The position numbers were made by a program, and so were the translations under genes. The notes under the pieces were generated by a model. It worked only from the letters and a program-made list of their open reading frames with translations. It was not told where the DNA came from and ran no database searches. From NCBI RefSeq assembly GCF_041929345.1, contig NZ_JBHFNQ010000064.1:62001-126000 (forward strand): a stretch of 64,000 nt of DNA. Direction: 5' to 3'. Source of the DNA: Floridanema aerugineum. GTDB lineage: Bacteria; Cyanobacteriota; Cyanobacteriia; Cyanobacteriales; Aerosakkonemataceae. Of this stretch, positions 17,227 through 27,023 are shown piece after piece; position 1 is the first letter of the stretch, and each line of letters opens with the position of its first letter.

Positions 17227-18297
17227 ATGGCTTTTATAGTTTCGGTAATTGGAATTGGATTCATCTTTTTAGGCATAAGTGCTATATCACTCCACTTAGC
17301 TTATAGAAAATACAGCAGCGATATATGGAAATCTACATATCGAGGAGAAAAAGGCTTCTGGCTGGAGTTCAACCGTAGCTGGATTTTAATCGGAAATACC
17401 CTATATTTACTTATATATGTATTTGGCAAAGAGACTAGAGAATTTTTTCGTCTCGACACAGCCACTAAAATAGAATATAGCTTCCTAAATATTAGTTATT
17501 GTGTTATCCTCATTTTATTGCTAATAAGTTTATACATATTGGGTTGGATTCACTTCTCAAAAGGGCCAAATATTCTTAAAGACTTAGAAAAAAAAGAATT
17601 CAAAGATCCACCTGAAAAGTATGGATCTTATTGGAAACGGTTTAAAAAACGCAATAAAAAGACTGGAGAGCCTAAAAGTTATTTTAACTCTTATGAATAC
17701 CCATATTTGTGTTATTTACTATATTCTGCTGTTAATTTTTTGGGATTAGCTATTTTTGTTTTCTCGATCAGTTTTTATGCTTTTTTGAAAAATGGAAGTA
17801 CATTAAATATTTTAAAATGTTCGGTTATTAAAGTATTAGATTCTATTCATAGCATTGCTCAAGCTCATGCTTACGGGATTCCCTATAATTTCCCTGCATT
17901 GGATTACTTCTCTATAAAATTTATTGCTGTAGCAGGTATATATTCTTCCTTGTTTTTTTGTAGTGCAATAATTGTATTCTGCGAAATGTTCTTGTTTCAA
18001 GAAACTCTCTCAATCGTGGGTAAAACCGGAGCATTTTGGGCTTATTGTCTGATAATGATTACTGGAGTTATTACTATAACAGTAGGTTATTTTTATTATG
18101 AAGAAGTCTATACAAAACTGGAAGACAAGTTAAATGAACTAAAAATTATTCATGAATCATCTTATCTTATAGAAAATTATATTCCCATAAATATATTTAA
18201 TAAGATTCTACGTAGGCATCCTATATTTTTTCCTACATTTATAACATTATTGCTTCCCGCTATCAAAATATTAAGAAATATCGGTGCATTATGGTAA
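17227..18297 (+). CDS. Multi-span membrane protein of KAP cassette
   Basis: 356 residues, with AGGAG before ATG, 26 bp after the KAP gene. About five hydrophobic segments are visible (start, near 55-70, near 80-100, near 165-185, near 240-285). The N-terminal VIGIGFIFLGISAISLHLAY would anchor it at once. A charged loop lies near residues 110-160. No family was recognised. Its position suggests it forms the membrane partner or effector of the KAP NTPase. Confidence 0.55.
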   Translation: MAFIVSVIGIGFIFLGISAISLHLAYRKYSSDIWKSTYRGEKGFWLEFNRSWILIGNTLYLLIYVFGKETREFFRLDTATKIEYSFLNISYCVILILLLISLYILGWIHFSKGPNILKDLEKKEFKDPPEKYGSYWKRFKKRNKKTGEPKSYFNSYEYPYLCYLLYSAVNFLGLAIFVFSISFYAFLKNGSTLNILKCSVIKVLDSIHSIAQAHAYGIPYNFPALDYFSIKFIAVAGIYSSLFFCSAIIVFCEMFLFQETLSIVGKTGAFWAYCLIMITGVITITVGYFYYEEVYTKLEDKLNELKIIHESSYLIENYIPINIFNKILRRHPIFFPTFITLLLPAIKILRNIGALW

Positions 18298-18345
18298 TAA
18301 CATCCAGTAACATGAACATACACAACCAAAATAAGGAGTAATCAA

Positions 18346-18954
18346 GTGTTAAATTCAACAAAAATTCTTAGAAGCTTTTATGCCTTGTTAGTTTTTCTAA
18401 GCTTCTTATTGTATCCATCGTTAAACAAACCAACAGAAGCGGTACACATAATTAAGTTAGAAATAGATGACTGGATTCCTTTAATACCAATTTTTAGTGT
18501 TCCTTATATCTTATATATCCCATTTTTGGTAATTACACTATTATACTTCATTTTTTTTACTAGACTCTTTAAAGAAATATCTATATCATTTGTATTTTGT
18601 CAAGCGATAGCAGCTATAGTTTATGCTGTTTACCAAACTCATGTACCACGTCCTAGCATTAATGATACAGATATATTTTCTAAACTTGTACTATTTATAT
18701 ATTCTAAAGACCAACCATACAATTGCTTTCCTAGCTTGCACGTAGCCTTATCGCTTATTTCTTTTCTATATTGGATTAAGATTTTTCCAAACTTAAAAGT
18801 GCCAATGGGTGTTTTTGTGGTATCAATAATCTTGTCAACTATGTTTGTGAAACAGCACTACTTTCTAGATGTTATTAGTGGAATTTTACTAGGCATAGTT
18901 AGTTTCTATATCGGTAATTTCTCCTCCGTCATAAAAATAGGTATAGGTAGGTAA
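18346..18954 (+). CDS. PAP2-family membrane phosphatase
   Basis: 202 residues from GTG 18346, with AAGGAG upstream. Several membrane spans surround the PAP2 signature: VPRPS (motif 1), NCFPSLHVA (motif 2, with the catalytic His) and KQHYFLDVISG (motif 3, H and D). Such enzymes remove phosphate from lipids such as phosphatidate or undecaprenyl pyrophosphate. In this cassette it could change membrane lipids on a signal from the KAP pair. Family call is firm; the role is inferred. Confidence 0.8.
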   Translation: MLNSTKILRSFYALLVFLSFLLYPSLNKPTEAVHIIKLEIDDWIPLIPIFSVPYILYIPFLVITLLYFIFFTRLFKEISISFVFCQAIAAIVYAVYQTHVPRPSINDTDIFSKLVLFIYSKDQPYNCFPSLHVALSLISFLYWIKIFPNLKVPMGVFVVSIILSTMFVKQHYFLDVISGILLGIVSFYIGNFSSVIKIGIGR

Positions 18955-18956
18955 AA

Positions 18957-19577
18957 ATGCAAATTAACTTGATTAAACCTGATGAAACACAAATCAACAA
19001 AATTGCAGAATTCTTAGCAATGGCATTTGAGGATAGTTCTGGTCTTAGTCAAATCTGTAAAACAAAAGCAAAAGGGAAAAAGGTTCTTACTTCTCTATAT
19101 TTGCTATTTCGGGCTACCATAACTATGCAAGTAGCGGCTAAACAGCCAATTTTGGCTGTAATCAAAGATTCTCAAGTGATAGCAGTGGCAGTGTTTCAAG
19201 AACCAGAAAACCACTTACCTATCAGGGAGCAGATTCGTTGGTTACGACAAGTAATTTTCGGTATCAGTCCCTTTGTAGCTTGGAATATTTTGGACAATCT
19301 AAGACTCCTAGCTCCATACCATCCTCAAGAACCTCATTACTACTTATCCCTATTGGGTGTACATCCACTTTTTCAAGGGAAAGGATATGCTCGTCCTCTA
19401 CTTGATACCCTTCATGCACTTTCAAAAACTCATTCCCTATCAACGGGGATATATCTTGAGACAGCAAATCCATATAATGTAACTTTATATCAACACTTTG
19501 GCTATTACACAACAAATAAATTGAATATAAATGGCATTGACACCTTTACAATGTTTCGTCCTAACTGTAGTCACTAG
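18957..19577 (+). CDS. GNAT acetyltransferase
   Basis: 206 residues, starting 2 bp after the PAP2 stop. The acetyl-CoA binding site is visible as LLGVHPLFQGKGYARPLL (about residues 127-144), followed by YLETANPYNVTLYQHFGY, the usual C-terminal half of GNAT enzymes. The substrate is unknown. It closes the four-gene cargo operon and may acetylate a toxin, antibiotic or protein. Confidence 0.8.
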   Translation: MQINLIKPDETQINKIAEFLAMAFEDSSGLSQICKTKAKGKKVLTSLYLLFRATITMQVAAKQPILAVIKDSQVIAVAVFQEPENHLPIREQIRWLRQVIFGISPFVAWNILDNLRLLAPYHPQEPHYYLSLLGVHPLFQGKGYARPLLDTLHALSKTHSLSTGIYLETANPYNVTLYQHFGYYTTNKLNINGIDTFTMFRPNCSH

Positions 19578-19622
19578 GCTAACATTTTAATTATATTAAG
19601 CAATTTTATTTACAGTAACTAG

Positions 19623-20786
19623 TCAGTCAGTATCTCCAGTCCCATTACCCAAATAATAAGTGTAGTTAACACTATCTGGCTGAACTAACGACACTGCCAA
19701 AGTGTCTATAAGTGGCGTACTGTAAAGGTTTGGCATAGCCCTATTTAAAGGTTGTCCATCGATCAAAACTGACTCAACCCTAGTAATACCTGCTACAGTT
19801 CTAAAAATATATTCAAGTTCATTGATGAACAAACTACCGCCTAATGGATAAGTACCAGATGGGTTAACATATTCTTTCAAAGCTTCATAGCATCTATTTG
19901 CTAAGTCAATACTTATCTGCTCAGTCGTTGCTGTCACCTCAACATAAACGGGTTCTAAGTTAACAGGAGATACCCAAACTGAACTAGCAGCAAAAGACCT
20001 TTCTTGTAAAGCATTTTTGATAGTATTACAAGTAGCTAAACTAGGCGGCTCCCCTCTACCATCTACTAGAAATAAGTGGACTTGCCCCGGCGCTTTAGTT
20101 TCTTTATTCGACATCAACAAAGGAACACAACTAGCTCTAGATCCCGCACCTAATAGGTCTTGTGCTGCCTGTTCAAAGTCCTCTTTAGAAACTAAAACCT
20201 CTCTAGAACGTAAAACAAACTGCGCTCTTTTTACCAGAGTGTCTAACGGTTCTAAGTCGCTACCGCCTACAATATTCTCTAAGTTATAAATGCTTTGTAC
20301 ATAAGCTAAACCAGGGTTAGGAACGACTAAGCCGTAAGCTGCAACATTAAATGACGATCCTTCTGTTGCCGCTTCTATTGCCACATCTCCAGAAATAGCC
20401 CCGGCTGGAATAACTAGCTGTTCAGTTGTCACAAAATAACTATCTTTGTAAGGTATTTGATAACCTGCTGAAATGATAAAAGCATCTCTTAAAGGTGCAT
20501 TTAAAAGAACAGTAACATCCCCGGTTGCCTTAGTTCCTAAAGATCTTTGAATACCAGCAAGCCTAAAAACTTCAATAGCCAAAGCTTCTGGTAACTGGTT
20601 TAAATACCAGAATAACTCAGCCATTGCAAAGACTTGCCCTTCTAATAATGCAGATACAGGACTACCTAAAGTAAAGTCTGTTATCCGGTTATTACTAGCA
20701 GCTTTTACCCTTAAAAATGCTTGTTGTAATAATGCCTCATCATCATCGGGATCTAGCTGTATTTTCTGGATATCCTCATATTTCAT
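19623..20786 (-). CDS. Baseplate J protein
   Basis: 387 residues, close to the usual size of gpJ/Mu gp47 wedge proteins. Typical features are the early TDFTLGSPVSALLEG, the repeated beta domain (DVTVLLNAPLRDAFIISAGY), the GSFNVAAYG-type segment (GSSFNVAAYGLVVPNPG) and the C-terminal RVESVLIDGQPL. It forms baseplate wedges around the hub. Its start overlaps the end of the gpW gene by 4 bp, so the two are co-translated. Confidence 0.85.
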   Translation of the reverse strand: MKYEDIQKIQLDPDDDEALLQQAFLRVKAASNNRITDFTLGSPVSALLEGQVFAMAELFWYLNQLPEALAIEVFRLAGIQRSLGTKATGDVTVLLNAPLRDAFIISAGYQIPYKDSYFVTTEQLVIPAGAISGDVAIEAATEGSSFNVAAYGLVVPNPGLAYVQSIYNLENIVGGSDLEPLDTLVKRAQFVLRSREVLVSKEDFEQAAQDLLGAGSRASCVPLLMSNKETKAPGQVHLFLVDGRGEPPSLATCNTIKNALQERSFAASSVWVSPVNLEPVYVEVTATTEQISIDLANRCYEALKEYVNPSGTYPLGGSLFINELEYIFRTVAGITRVESVLIDGQPLNRAMPNLYSTPLIDTLAVSLVQPDSVNYTYYLGNGTGDTD

Positions 20787-21148
20787 AAATACAAACCTAA
20801 GCTTTTTTCTTCCTCTTCTGCTACCTGGTAAAGTACCTCTAGATAAACCTCACCGCCTTCTAAGATCGCACCTCTGAGAAGATAACTAACATCTGGAAAA
20901 CCTGCTAAAGCCAGATCTAAGCATTCTCTGATAATGCGTAGCTGTTGCGGCAATGGGTAAGCTGCTCTAAACTCGCGATCGTTTAGTCCGTATTCTGGAA
21001 ACCATACCCTTTCCTCAAGCCTGGTTAATAGTGCTGACAACATAGCCTGCTTAACCCTTTCTGGGTAATCTGAAACTAACAGAATAGAGCCATAAGCATC
21101 GAAGCTCAAAGGGTAGTTAAAACCAGTTTCCTTTTTAGTAGTTGCCAT
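20783..21148 (-). CDS. Baseplate W / gp25-like protein
   Basis: 121 residues. The pattern fits gpW/T4 gp25: a short N-terminus (YPLSFDAYGSILLV), RVKQAMLSALLTRLEERVWFPEYG (in part) and C-terminal EVYLEVLYQVAEEE. Wedge protein that starts sheath assembly. It is next to baseplate J and spike, the standard order in contractile tails. Confidence 0.8.
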   Translation of the reverse strand: MATTKKETGFNYPLSFDAYGSILLVSDYPERVKQAMLSALLTRLEERVWFPEYGLNDREFRAAYPLPQQLRIIRECLDLALAGFPDVSYLLRGAILEGGEVYLEVLYQVAEEEEKSLGLYL

Positions 21149-21152
21149 AGTT

Positions 21153-21746
21153 TTACCAGCCTCTTGTTATGCTGTAATCTCCGTCATCATCCTTAGAACC
21201 AATAGTTAAAACTTGTTTCCCGTTTATCCTAAAGTTTTTAATATTAGTAAAGTTTACATCCCCATTTTTATCTATTTTTAGGGTAGTATCCCCCGCTTTT
21301 AAAGTTACACTATCATTTTCAGCATCTTGGTAGATTAAAGTATTACCTACCTGATAGCTCAAATACTTTTCAGCTACTACTAAAAAGACTTTCTCGCCTA
21401 AATAATATCGCCATCTTTTCTCTTGATCAGCAGGGTTAGAGTCATTGGTAACGATACCCAGTAAAACGCCTTTATGGGGATCTCCATCCAGAAAGCCAAC
21501 CATAGCAACATCCCCCGGCAATGGATCGGGAACGCTCAAACCATGCCAAGGCATCAGTCGATATATCCAGTCAGACTCCGATCGTGCAGCCTTAGAGGGC
21601 AGTAAAACCTGTATCCTACCGTATCCGTCAGGGTCTTCAGTTCTGAGGACTACGGCGCTTTGTATTCCTTGCGATCGCCCTATTAGCTCTTGTACATCGT
21701 GAAAAGCTTTACCCGCTTGTGATAAAGCCTGATAAATATCATCCAT
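21153..21746 (-). CDS. Baseplate spike protein (gpV-like)
   Basis: 197 residues from ATG 21746; a longer in-frame extension to 21860 runs through the operator and is unlikely. An OB-fold start (AVVLRTEDPDGYGRIQVLLP) is followed by GDVAMVGFLDGDPHKGVLLG and then repeating beta strands (TLKAGDTTLKIDKNGDVNF), as in gpV/VgrG spikes that end in a needle. It caps the tail tube and pierces the outer membrane. Confidence 0.8.
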   Translation of the reverse strand: MDDIYQALSQAGKAFHDVQELIGRSQGIQSAVVLRTEDPDGYGRIQVLLPSKAARSESDWIYRLMPWHGLSVPDPLPGDVAMVGFLDGDPHKGVLLGIVTNDSNPADQEKRWRYYLGEKVFLVVAEKYLSYQVGNTLIYQDAENDSVTLKAGDTTLKIDKNGDVNFTNIKNFRINGKQVLTIGSKDDDGDYSITRGW

Positions 21747-21761
21747 TTTATGTAGACATAA

Positions 21762-21778
21762 CAGGTTGACCTGTGTTA
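21762..21778. promoter_or_regulatory. Palindromic operator between divergent genes
   Basis: CAGGTTGACCTG, inside a longer ACAGGT/ACCTGT inverted repeat, lies between the spike gene (-) and the gene at 21843 (+). Related palindromes occur near 29963, 36268 and 44457. It probably regulates both directions. Confidence 0.5.
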
Positions 21779-21842
21779 AACTTGAAACAAGAAAGGTTAA
21801 AGAAACCTCAGAACTAAGGTGTAGCAATAAAGGGTTTAAGTA

Positions 21843-22160
21843 ATGGTTAATGATGCACAAGAAGCGATCGAAACAGCAGTTTTACGGATAAGGTATGGGA
21901 TAGACCTAGACCTGGTTTACAATGGCTATTTTGCTGATGGTTCTAAAGCTGAAAGAACTCAGGAAATACTAAAGCTTATCTCAGAGTATAAACATACGGA
22001 ATTGAGCCGAAAAGACGCTCAGGCTTTAATAAAAAACCTCAGACAAAACTACCGAATGGAAATAGCTCTAAACCAGTCTACAACCATTTTAAAAGGCTTT
22101 ATTAACACTTTAGAACTAGAACTCAGTAGACGTTTGGCAAAATACCAAGGAAAGTTATAG
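21843..22160 (+). CDS. Small helical protein inside tail block
   Basis: 105 residues, plus strand, within an otherwise minus-strand tail block; it overlaps the end of the next gene by 6 bp. Mostly helical (AIETAVLRIRYGIDLDLVYN, then KLISEYKHTELSRKDAQALI). I do not recognise it. Its own operator and opposite strand suggest a regulator or early gene. Confidence 0.5.
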   Translation: MVNDAQEAIETAVLRIRYGIDLDLVYNGYFADGSKAERTQEILKLISEYKHTELSRKDAQALIKNLRQNYRMEIALNQSTTILKGFINTLELELSRRLAKYQGKL

Positions 22161-22865
22161 TCCTTTTAAACCAGGTCTTAAACTACTACCTAAAATATCG
22201 CTAAGACTACCAATATTAACTCTACCCCCATTGATACCACTAACAGAAACTTGACCACTAGAGTTAACGTTAAAGGTATCACTGGGTTTTACATTTAACT
22301 GAGTCGCTAAGGTTTTATTATTGGTCACAGCATCTTTAACTTTTTGAGCATTACTCGCTTGTTCTCTCTCGGTTAACTGAGTGGTGTTATTGCTTTCTAT
22401 AACTGTTTTTGGTATCTCAGGCGCTAAGATAAACTCAAGGCTACCAGATGCCATTACGCATTTACCCGATCGCCACTGTTGCTCAGTTATTTTTACCCCT
22501 TTTAAGTAGCATCTAGCGATCTTTACCTCTCCTAACTCTACTTTTAAAAGCTCTGGACTATCCCCATTTTTCACAGGTTTTACTAAGTCAACCAAGGCTT
22601 TTAATAAAGGGTCTAAGTCCCTATTATTATCCTTGGTAACAAACAAAACTCTGGGAAAAGCTACGACACTTTCAGAATATTTATACTTAACTAATGGTTG
22701 CTCAGTGTTTAAAACTGGTAGCTTGCTATATTCCCCAGAATGATCCCAGTCTATAGTCTCAGGGTTTACTAAAAAGTCCCAAGTCGTCTTAGTTCCTGTT
22801 AGTTTACCCCAGACCTGAGAAGCTTCTGTTTTAGCTAGTTTGTTTACTACATTTTCCTGGTACAT
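22155..22865 (-). CDS. Hub adaptor / CIS-tube-like protein
   Basis: 236 residues. The N-terminal half (WDFLVNPETIDWDHSGEY, then VKYKYSESVVAFPRVLF) resembles the tube-initiator/LysM adaptor proteins that join tape measure and hub in contractile injection systems. The C-terminal part is a low-complexity Ser/Asn/Gly linker. It lies directly between the tape measure and spike genes, which supports that role. Confidence 0.6.
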   Translation of the reverse strand: MYQENVVNKLAKTEASQVWGKLTGTKTTWDFLVNPETIDWDHSGEYSKLPVLNTEQPLVKYKYSESVVAFPRVLFVTKDNNRDLDPLLKALVDLVKPVKNGDSPELLKVELGEVKIARCYLKGVKITEQQWRSGKCVMASGSLEFILAPEIPKTVIESNNTTQLTEREQASNAQKVKDAVTNNKTLATQLNVKPSDTFNVNSSGQVSVSGINGGRVNIGSLSDILGSSLRPGLKGL

Positions 22866-22866
22866 A

Positions 22867-25044
22867 TTACGCTATTTGCTGCCTTAAAAAGCTGCGATAT
22901 CCTACCGTTATCCTGTCCATAACTGCCTGTGCTACAGCATCCGGGTTAGCGTCTGTACCTGTCATCTCAACATTAACTTGAGGGTTAAAATGGTTGACCT
23001 GTTGAGTCCTAGCTGTACTATTTTGAACTTGAGGCTGTCTGATGGGTAAAGCAGCCACAGGGTTAACTAGGCTCTGGTTAACTCTATTTTGAGCAGTTGG
23101 GTTAGTTCTGCTAGTAGTCAAAGGAGTTATAGAAGAAATACCAGTTAACTGTCTAGGTACACTAGCCAATATATTAGGCAAGTTAACCTGTACCCTTGGG
23201 TTAGAGACTGGTCTAACTTGGTTGACAGTATTGCTGACGCGGCGCTGATCGACGGTTGTTGTAGTTTGATTGTTATTGGTTACGTTACGCTGGTTAACTG
23301 TTGGTCTAACTTGGTTGTTATTTGGTCTATTTTGGTCAGTCGTTGGCTTATTCTGCTGACCTGTGACGCGGTTTAGTAGTCCTTGCCCTAAGTTCCCTAA
23401 CCCTTTGATAGGCGCTGTTACAGCATCTATGACAGCTTGACCTATACCACCTACCCCTTGTGTAGCACTGCTGACCGCCTGCTGTATAGGTTGCGGTATT
23501 ACAGTAGCGCCTAAGTTACTAAGCACGTTCTGAGGTTTTAACTGGTTTACTATATCTGTTAACCAGCTAGTTACCTTATCGTATAGACCTTTAAAAAACC
23601 TGATGATACCTTGCCAAGTTTGGTTAACTAGGTTCTCAATGTCCTGTAGTGGTCTGATAGCAGCATCATAGAGGTTAGTTCTTACGGCGCTAAGTAACCC
23701 ATTCAATGCACCAAGGATCAACCCCCCAATCAACTTAATAGCAGCTAAAACAACGGCTAAAAACTGCTGACCAATGTCTGACCAGTCACGGCTAACTAAG
23801 AATGCCCCAAAAGCAACCACAGCTTTACCGATAAAGTCCCCAACCGCAAAACCTAAAGCAGACCAGTCAGTATTATTCAGAACTGAGTTAAACAGGTCAT
23901 TAACTTGGTTGACCACTTGAGCGAAAAAGTAGCCAATAGCAACCGGATCGACTTTGGGCAGAGATGCGATCGCATCAGTGAAGTTGTTAGAAAAGTTTTT
24001 TACCCAGTCCTCAACGTTACCACTCAGGTTCTTAAAAACCTTCTGAGGACTATCAGTGATCAACAGGTGGGCAGTATTGCCGATGTCAGCTAAAAAGTCT
24101 ATTACTCCGATCAGTGGTTCCAACGGATCGAAGTTAAACCCCAGACGCGATGCTAACTTACCCATTGACTCAGAAAAGCCTAACCAAGCTTGTAAAAAGC
24201 CTTGTACAGCATCGATCACCGTTCGACCTTCAGCACTGGGGACTTTTCGCAGAAAGCCAAACACCCCGATCATTGGATCGAACAGGTTGGACTTAATAGA
24301 CTCGATCGTGCTGTCTACAGTCCCGTTAAAAGCATCGATCAAAGTGTCTGGAGTGGCTACAGTTAAAGCTTTTCGGACAATACCTAGCCTGACATCGTTA
24401 CTTAACTGTTTCCATTGCTTTTGGTCAATGCCAAGCGCGGTCATTTGGTCTATTAGCGCCTGCTTAAACACAGCATTTTTCTGCAAGATGTCATTTTGTG
24501 CCAGTTCTGCAAAACCTGATGAACCATTGATCAACCTTTCGATAACAGCCCCAGACTGACCAGGGTCAACATTACGAATAGAAGCGAGTACCCCTACGCG
24601 CTTTGTAATGTCCATCGCCACTTGAGAAAACTGCTCTGTATCGCCTCTAAACTGTTTAGCCAAAGTACCAGCCAAACTATTAAAAACGGCGTTGTATCCG
24701 GCTGTAGTACCAGGTAGAGCAGCCGCCATTTTAGCGATCTCATCATTAGTCTGAGCAACTACATTTTTAGCTTTATCAAAACCGACCCCTAAGTTAGTCC
24801 CAACGTCTGAGGCGGTCGCTAACATTGTAGTTTGCAGCTTACTAGTCTCTACAATGGTGCTACCCAGTTCTCTAACTTTGTTAATAGCAAGGTTTAAGCC
24901 AACCATTGAAAGGTTAGCCATAAAGTTAGCGGCGAAACTGTTAGCTGTACCGCTTAAACTTCCAATAGAGTTTTTAATATTTTGAATAGCACCTGTAACA
25001 AAGTTATTAGCAACTAAGTTAACTGTGACAGTATTTTGAGCCAT
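22867..25044 (-). CDS. Tail tape measure protein
   Basis: 725 residues. A hydrophobic helical N-terminus (NTVTVNLVANNFVTGAIQNI), a central region with several hydrophobic stretches (LGFAVGDFIGKAVVAFGAFL, LVSRDW, LLGALNGLL), and a Gln/Asn/Thr-rich C-terminus are typical of tape measures, which fix tail length and are partly injected. It lies one base after the adaptor gene. At about 0.15 nm per residue it would give a tail of roughly 100 nm (family rule of thumb). Confidence 0.8.
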   Translation of the reverse strand: MAQNTVTVNLVANNFVTGAIQNIKNSIGSLSGTANSFAANFMANLSMVGLNLAINKVRELGSTIVETSKLQTTMLATASDVGTNLGVGFDKAKNVVAQTNDEIAKMAAALPGTTAGYNAVFNSLAGTLAKQFRGDTEQFSQVAMDITKRVGVLASIRNVDPGQSGAVIERLINGSSGFAELAQNDILQKNAVFKQALIDQMTALGIDQKQWKQLSNDVRLGIVRKALTVATPDTLIDAFNGTVDSTIESIKSNLFDPMIGVFGFLRKVPSAEGRTVIDAVQGFLQAWLGFSESMGKLASRLGFNFDPLEPLIGVIDFLADIGNTAHLLITDSPQKVFKNLSGNVEDWVKNFSNNFTDAIASLPKVDPVAIGYFFAQVVNQVNDLFNSVLNNTDWSALGFAVGDFIGKAVVAFGAFLVSRDWSDIGQQFLAVVLAAIKLIGGLILGALNGLLSAVRTNLYDAAIRPLQDIENLVNQTWQGIIRFFKGLYDKVTSWLTDIVNQLKPQNVLSNLGATVIPQPIQQAVSSATQGVGGIGQAVIDAVTAPIKGLGNLGQGLLNRVTGQQNKPTTDQNRPNNNQVRPTVNQRNVTNNNQTTTTVDQRRVSNTVNQVRPVSNPRVQVNLPNILASVPRQLTGISSITPLTTSRTNPTAQNRVNQSLVNPVAALPIRQPQVQNSTARTQQVNHFNPQVNVEMTGTDANPDAVAQAVMDRITVGYRSFLRQQIA

Positions 25045-25076
25045 AGCTTTTTGAATATCTAACTATGGCTACCACG

Positions 25077-26564
25077 TCATTTATTGAACTCTTCTTTTAA
25101 GATGCTGTCTAACTCCTCTTCTATTTTCACTGAAACATCAGGGGAAACAGTACCAACTAGCAGGTTAACTAGTTTCCCGTACCAGATGCGTTTTACTGTA
25201 GGCGGTAAAAGCGGTAAACTTTCCAGCTTTTCTGCCTGAGTTAGCATAGTTTCCAGGTTGTCTACAGAATATGTACTCAGACCATGTACTCTGATGTCTT
25301 CTGATGAGTTCGATAGTTTGGCGACAAGCTGTAAAATGTCCTCATAAAACTGCCTAACCTTTGCCCCGTAAGCTTTCATCGCATCAGCCATCATCGCCAT
25401 ATCGAAACCTTTAGACGTTCCAGACTGCATAACAGCCCCTTTGGTGACACTGGCAAAACTCATAGAGGCTAAGTATTTCAACTGTCCTTCTATTATTTGC
25501 AGTTGAGAGGATAAGTTACCGATCGCACTCCCAGAGCTTTCTTTAAACTCAAAGTTAGACCCGATCAGAATGTGGGCGTTATCGGCTTTACTCAGTTGGT
25601 TGTAGTCAGGTTGAGGCTGGTAAACAACTCTAGGATCGGTCTGTGCAACGGGCGGTGTAGGCGTGTACAACCTCTGAATAATACCCGCCATCGTTCCTGT
25701 ATCCGTCCATGCTGACTCTATTTGTAAGTGTTGCACCTGTTTTCTATAGACTGCTTTACCGATCCAAGCTTCTGAGGGTAACTCAAGGCATAAAATAGGA
25801 CATCTGCCTAAGCCGTGTAACCATTGGCTATCTTGGTAAACTACGGCGTTAGGGTGGTCTATCGGTAGCCATTTGGTATCAGATAGGATCTCAACAGGTC
25901 TACCTGCTGAATTAACCTTAACTTCGGCTGAATATCGGCTAACTTCTTCCTTTGTCCTTACCAGCCATCTACAGACGATCTTAGGCTCGTCTAGCGCGTC
26001 CCCTGTGGTTTCTACTTGTCTTGTGATGTACCAACTATCGTCAGACCAGTTAAGAACGTCTAAAGGCTCATAGAGCAAGACATAAGGCATAGTTTGATCG
26101 TCCTGTGCTTCCCAGTGCGATCGGTATTTTTTGACCTGACTCGGTAAATCTAAGGCGATGTAACAGCGACCGAAATATAGTAAGCAACTGAAAATATTAG
26201 ATAAAAAGCCAAGCTCATCTAAACCTTTGGCATCCACTGACGATCGCCATTTTGCCCAATAACTCTCATTTTCAACCCCAGATAAATAGACGGGCGCTGA
26301 TATTAACTTAGAGACATATTGGAAGATGTGATAACTCATCAACGGAGTGTAAGACAACTTACTAAGCCTTATCTGGTAAATGTCTTCAGCTTCCCCCGGT
26401 CGTCTAGGGCAATATTTAGTAGCATTTTGAAGAATAGCTGGCGATCCTTCTCTTAGTTGTGCGATCGTTTCCCAAGCTTCCTTGTAGTAGTCATAGTCAG
26501 TATGTTTTTGTTCTAGTCTTTTAGCTAATACTTTCTCAGGTAACATAGGTTTTAAACTTTTCAC
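25077..26564 (-). CDS. Portal protein (DUF4055-like)
   Basis: 495 residues, a normal length for a portal. Visible family features are YQIRLSKLSYTPLMSYHIFQ near residue 80, LGFLSNIFSCLLYFGRCYIA near 135, and the central helix with EGQLKYLASMSFASVTKGA. Portals are twelve-part rings at the capsid vertex through which DNA enters and leaves. GTG 26564 is used; ATG 26546 is equally possible, and neither has a clear ribosome site. The terminase is 21 kb away, an unusual separation. Confidence 0.7.
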   Translation of the reverse strand: MKSLKPMLPEKVLAKRLEQKHTDYDYYKEAWETIAQLREGSPAILQNATKYCPRRPGEAEDIYQIRLSKLSYTPLMSYHIFQYVSKLISAPVYLSGVENESYWAKWRSSVDAKGLDELGFLSNIFSCLLYFGRCYIALDLPSQVKKYRSHWEAQDDQTMPYVLLYEPLDVLNWSDDSWYITRQVETTGDALDEPKIVCRWLVRTKEEVSRYSAEVKVNSAGRPVEILSDTKWLPIDHPNAVVYQDSQWLHGLGRCPILCLELPSEAWIGKAVYRKQVQHLQIESAWTDTGTMAGIIQRLYTPTPPVAQTDPRVVYQPQPDYNQLSKADNAHILIGSNFEFKESSGSAIGNLSSQLQIIEGQLKYLASMSFASVTKGAVMQSGTSKGFDMAMMADAMKAYGAKVRQFYEDILQLVAKLSNSSEDIRVHGLSTYSVDNLETMLTQAEKLESLPLLPPTVKRIWYGKLVNLLVGTVSPDVSVKIEEELDSILKEEFNK

Positions 26565-26755
26565 TAAACCTACGTTGTTAGAGTTAACTAGAAGTGATTT
26601 AGAGGTTTACTCCTCTTGCAATAAAAGCTCTTAGTTTGCTTTCATACAATTAAACTTAACATTTAATACTACTAAAGAATGTTTTTATTATCACTTGTTT
26701 TGTAGAACACTTAAGAACAAACGATATCAGGTGTTGCAAACAATATAAAACAGTA

Positions 26756-26992
26756 ATGAAAGTAGCAGTTCAATTAGAGTTATCCAATGAGGATATGCCT
26801 TGGTGGGTAGAAATTACTACCGCTAAACCTTTCTGCGTTTACTATTTTGGCTCTTTCCAACATTTTGTTGAAGCCAAGAAAGCTAGTTTAGGTTATGTTG
26901 AGGATTTAGAAAGTGAAAATTCTCAAGTTCTTGAAGTGTTAATCAAACGCTGTCAGCCTGATGTTTTGACCATTTGTGAACAAGCATTATAG
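26756..26992 (+). CDS. DUF1816 protein
   Basis: 78 residues. The pattern PWWVEITTAKPFCVYYFGSF, then GYVEDLESEN and a final RCQPDVLTI, is that of DUF1816, a small cyanobacterial family. These often neighbour two-component or phycobilisome genes. Here it precedes a receiver-domain gene with a 31-bp gap. It looks like host-derived cargo and lacks the phage leader motif. Confidence 0.75.
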   Translation: MKVAVQLELSNEDMPWWVEITTAKPFCVYYFGSFQHFVEAKKASLGYVEDLESENSQVLEVLIKRCQPDVLTICEQAL

Positions 26993-27023
26993 ATTATACT
27001 CAAAATTCATAAAAAAGGAAAAA

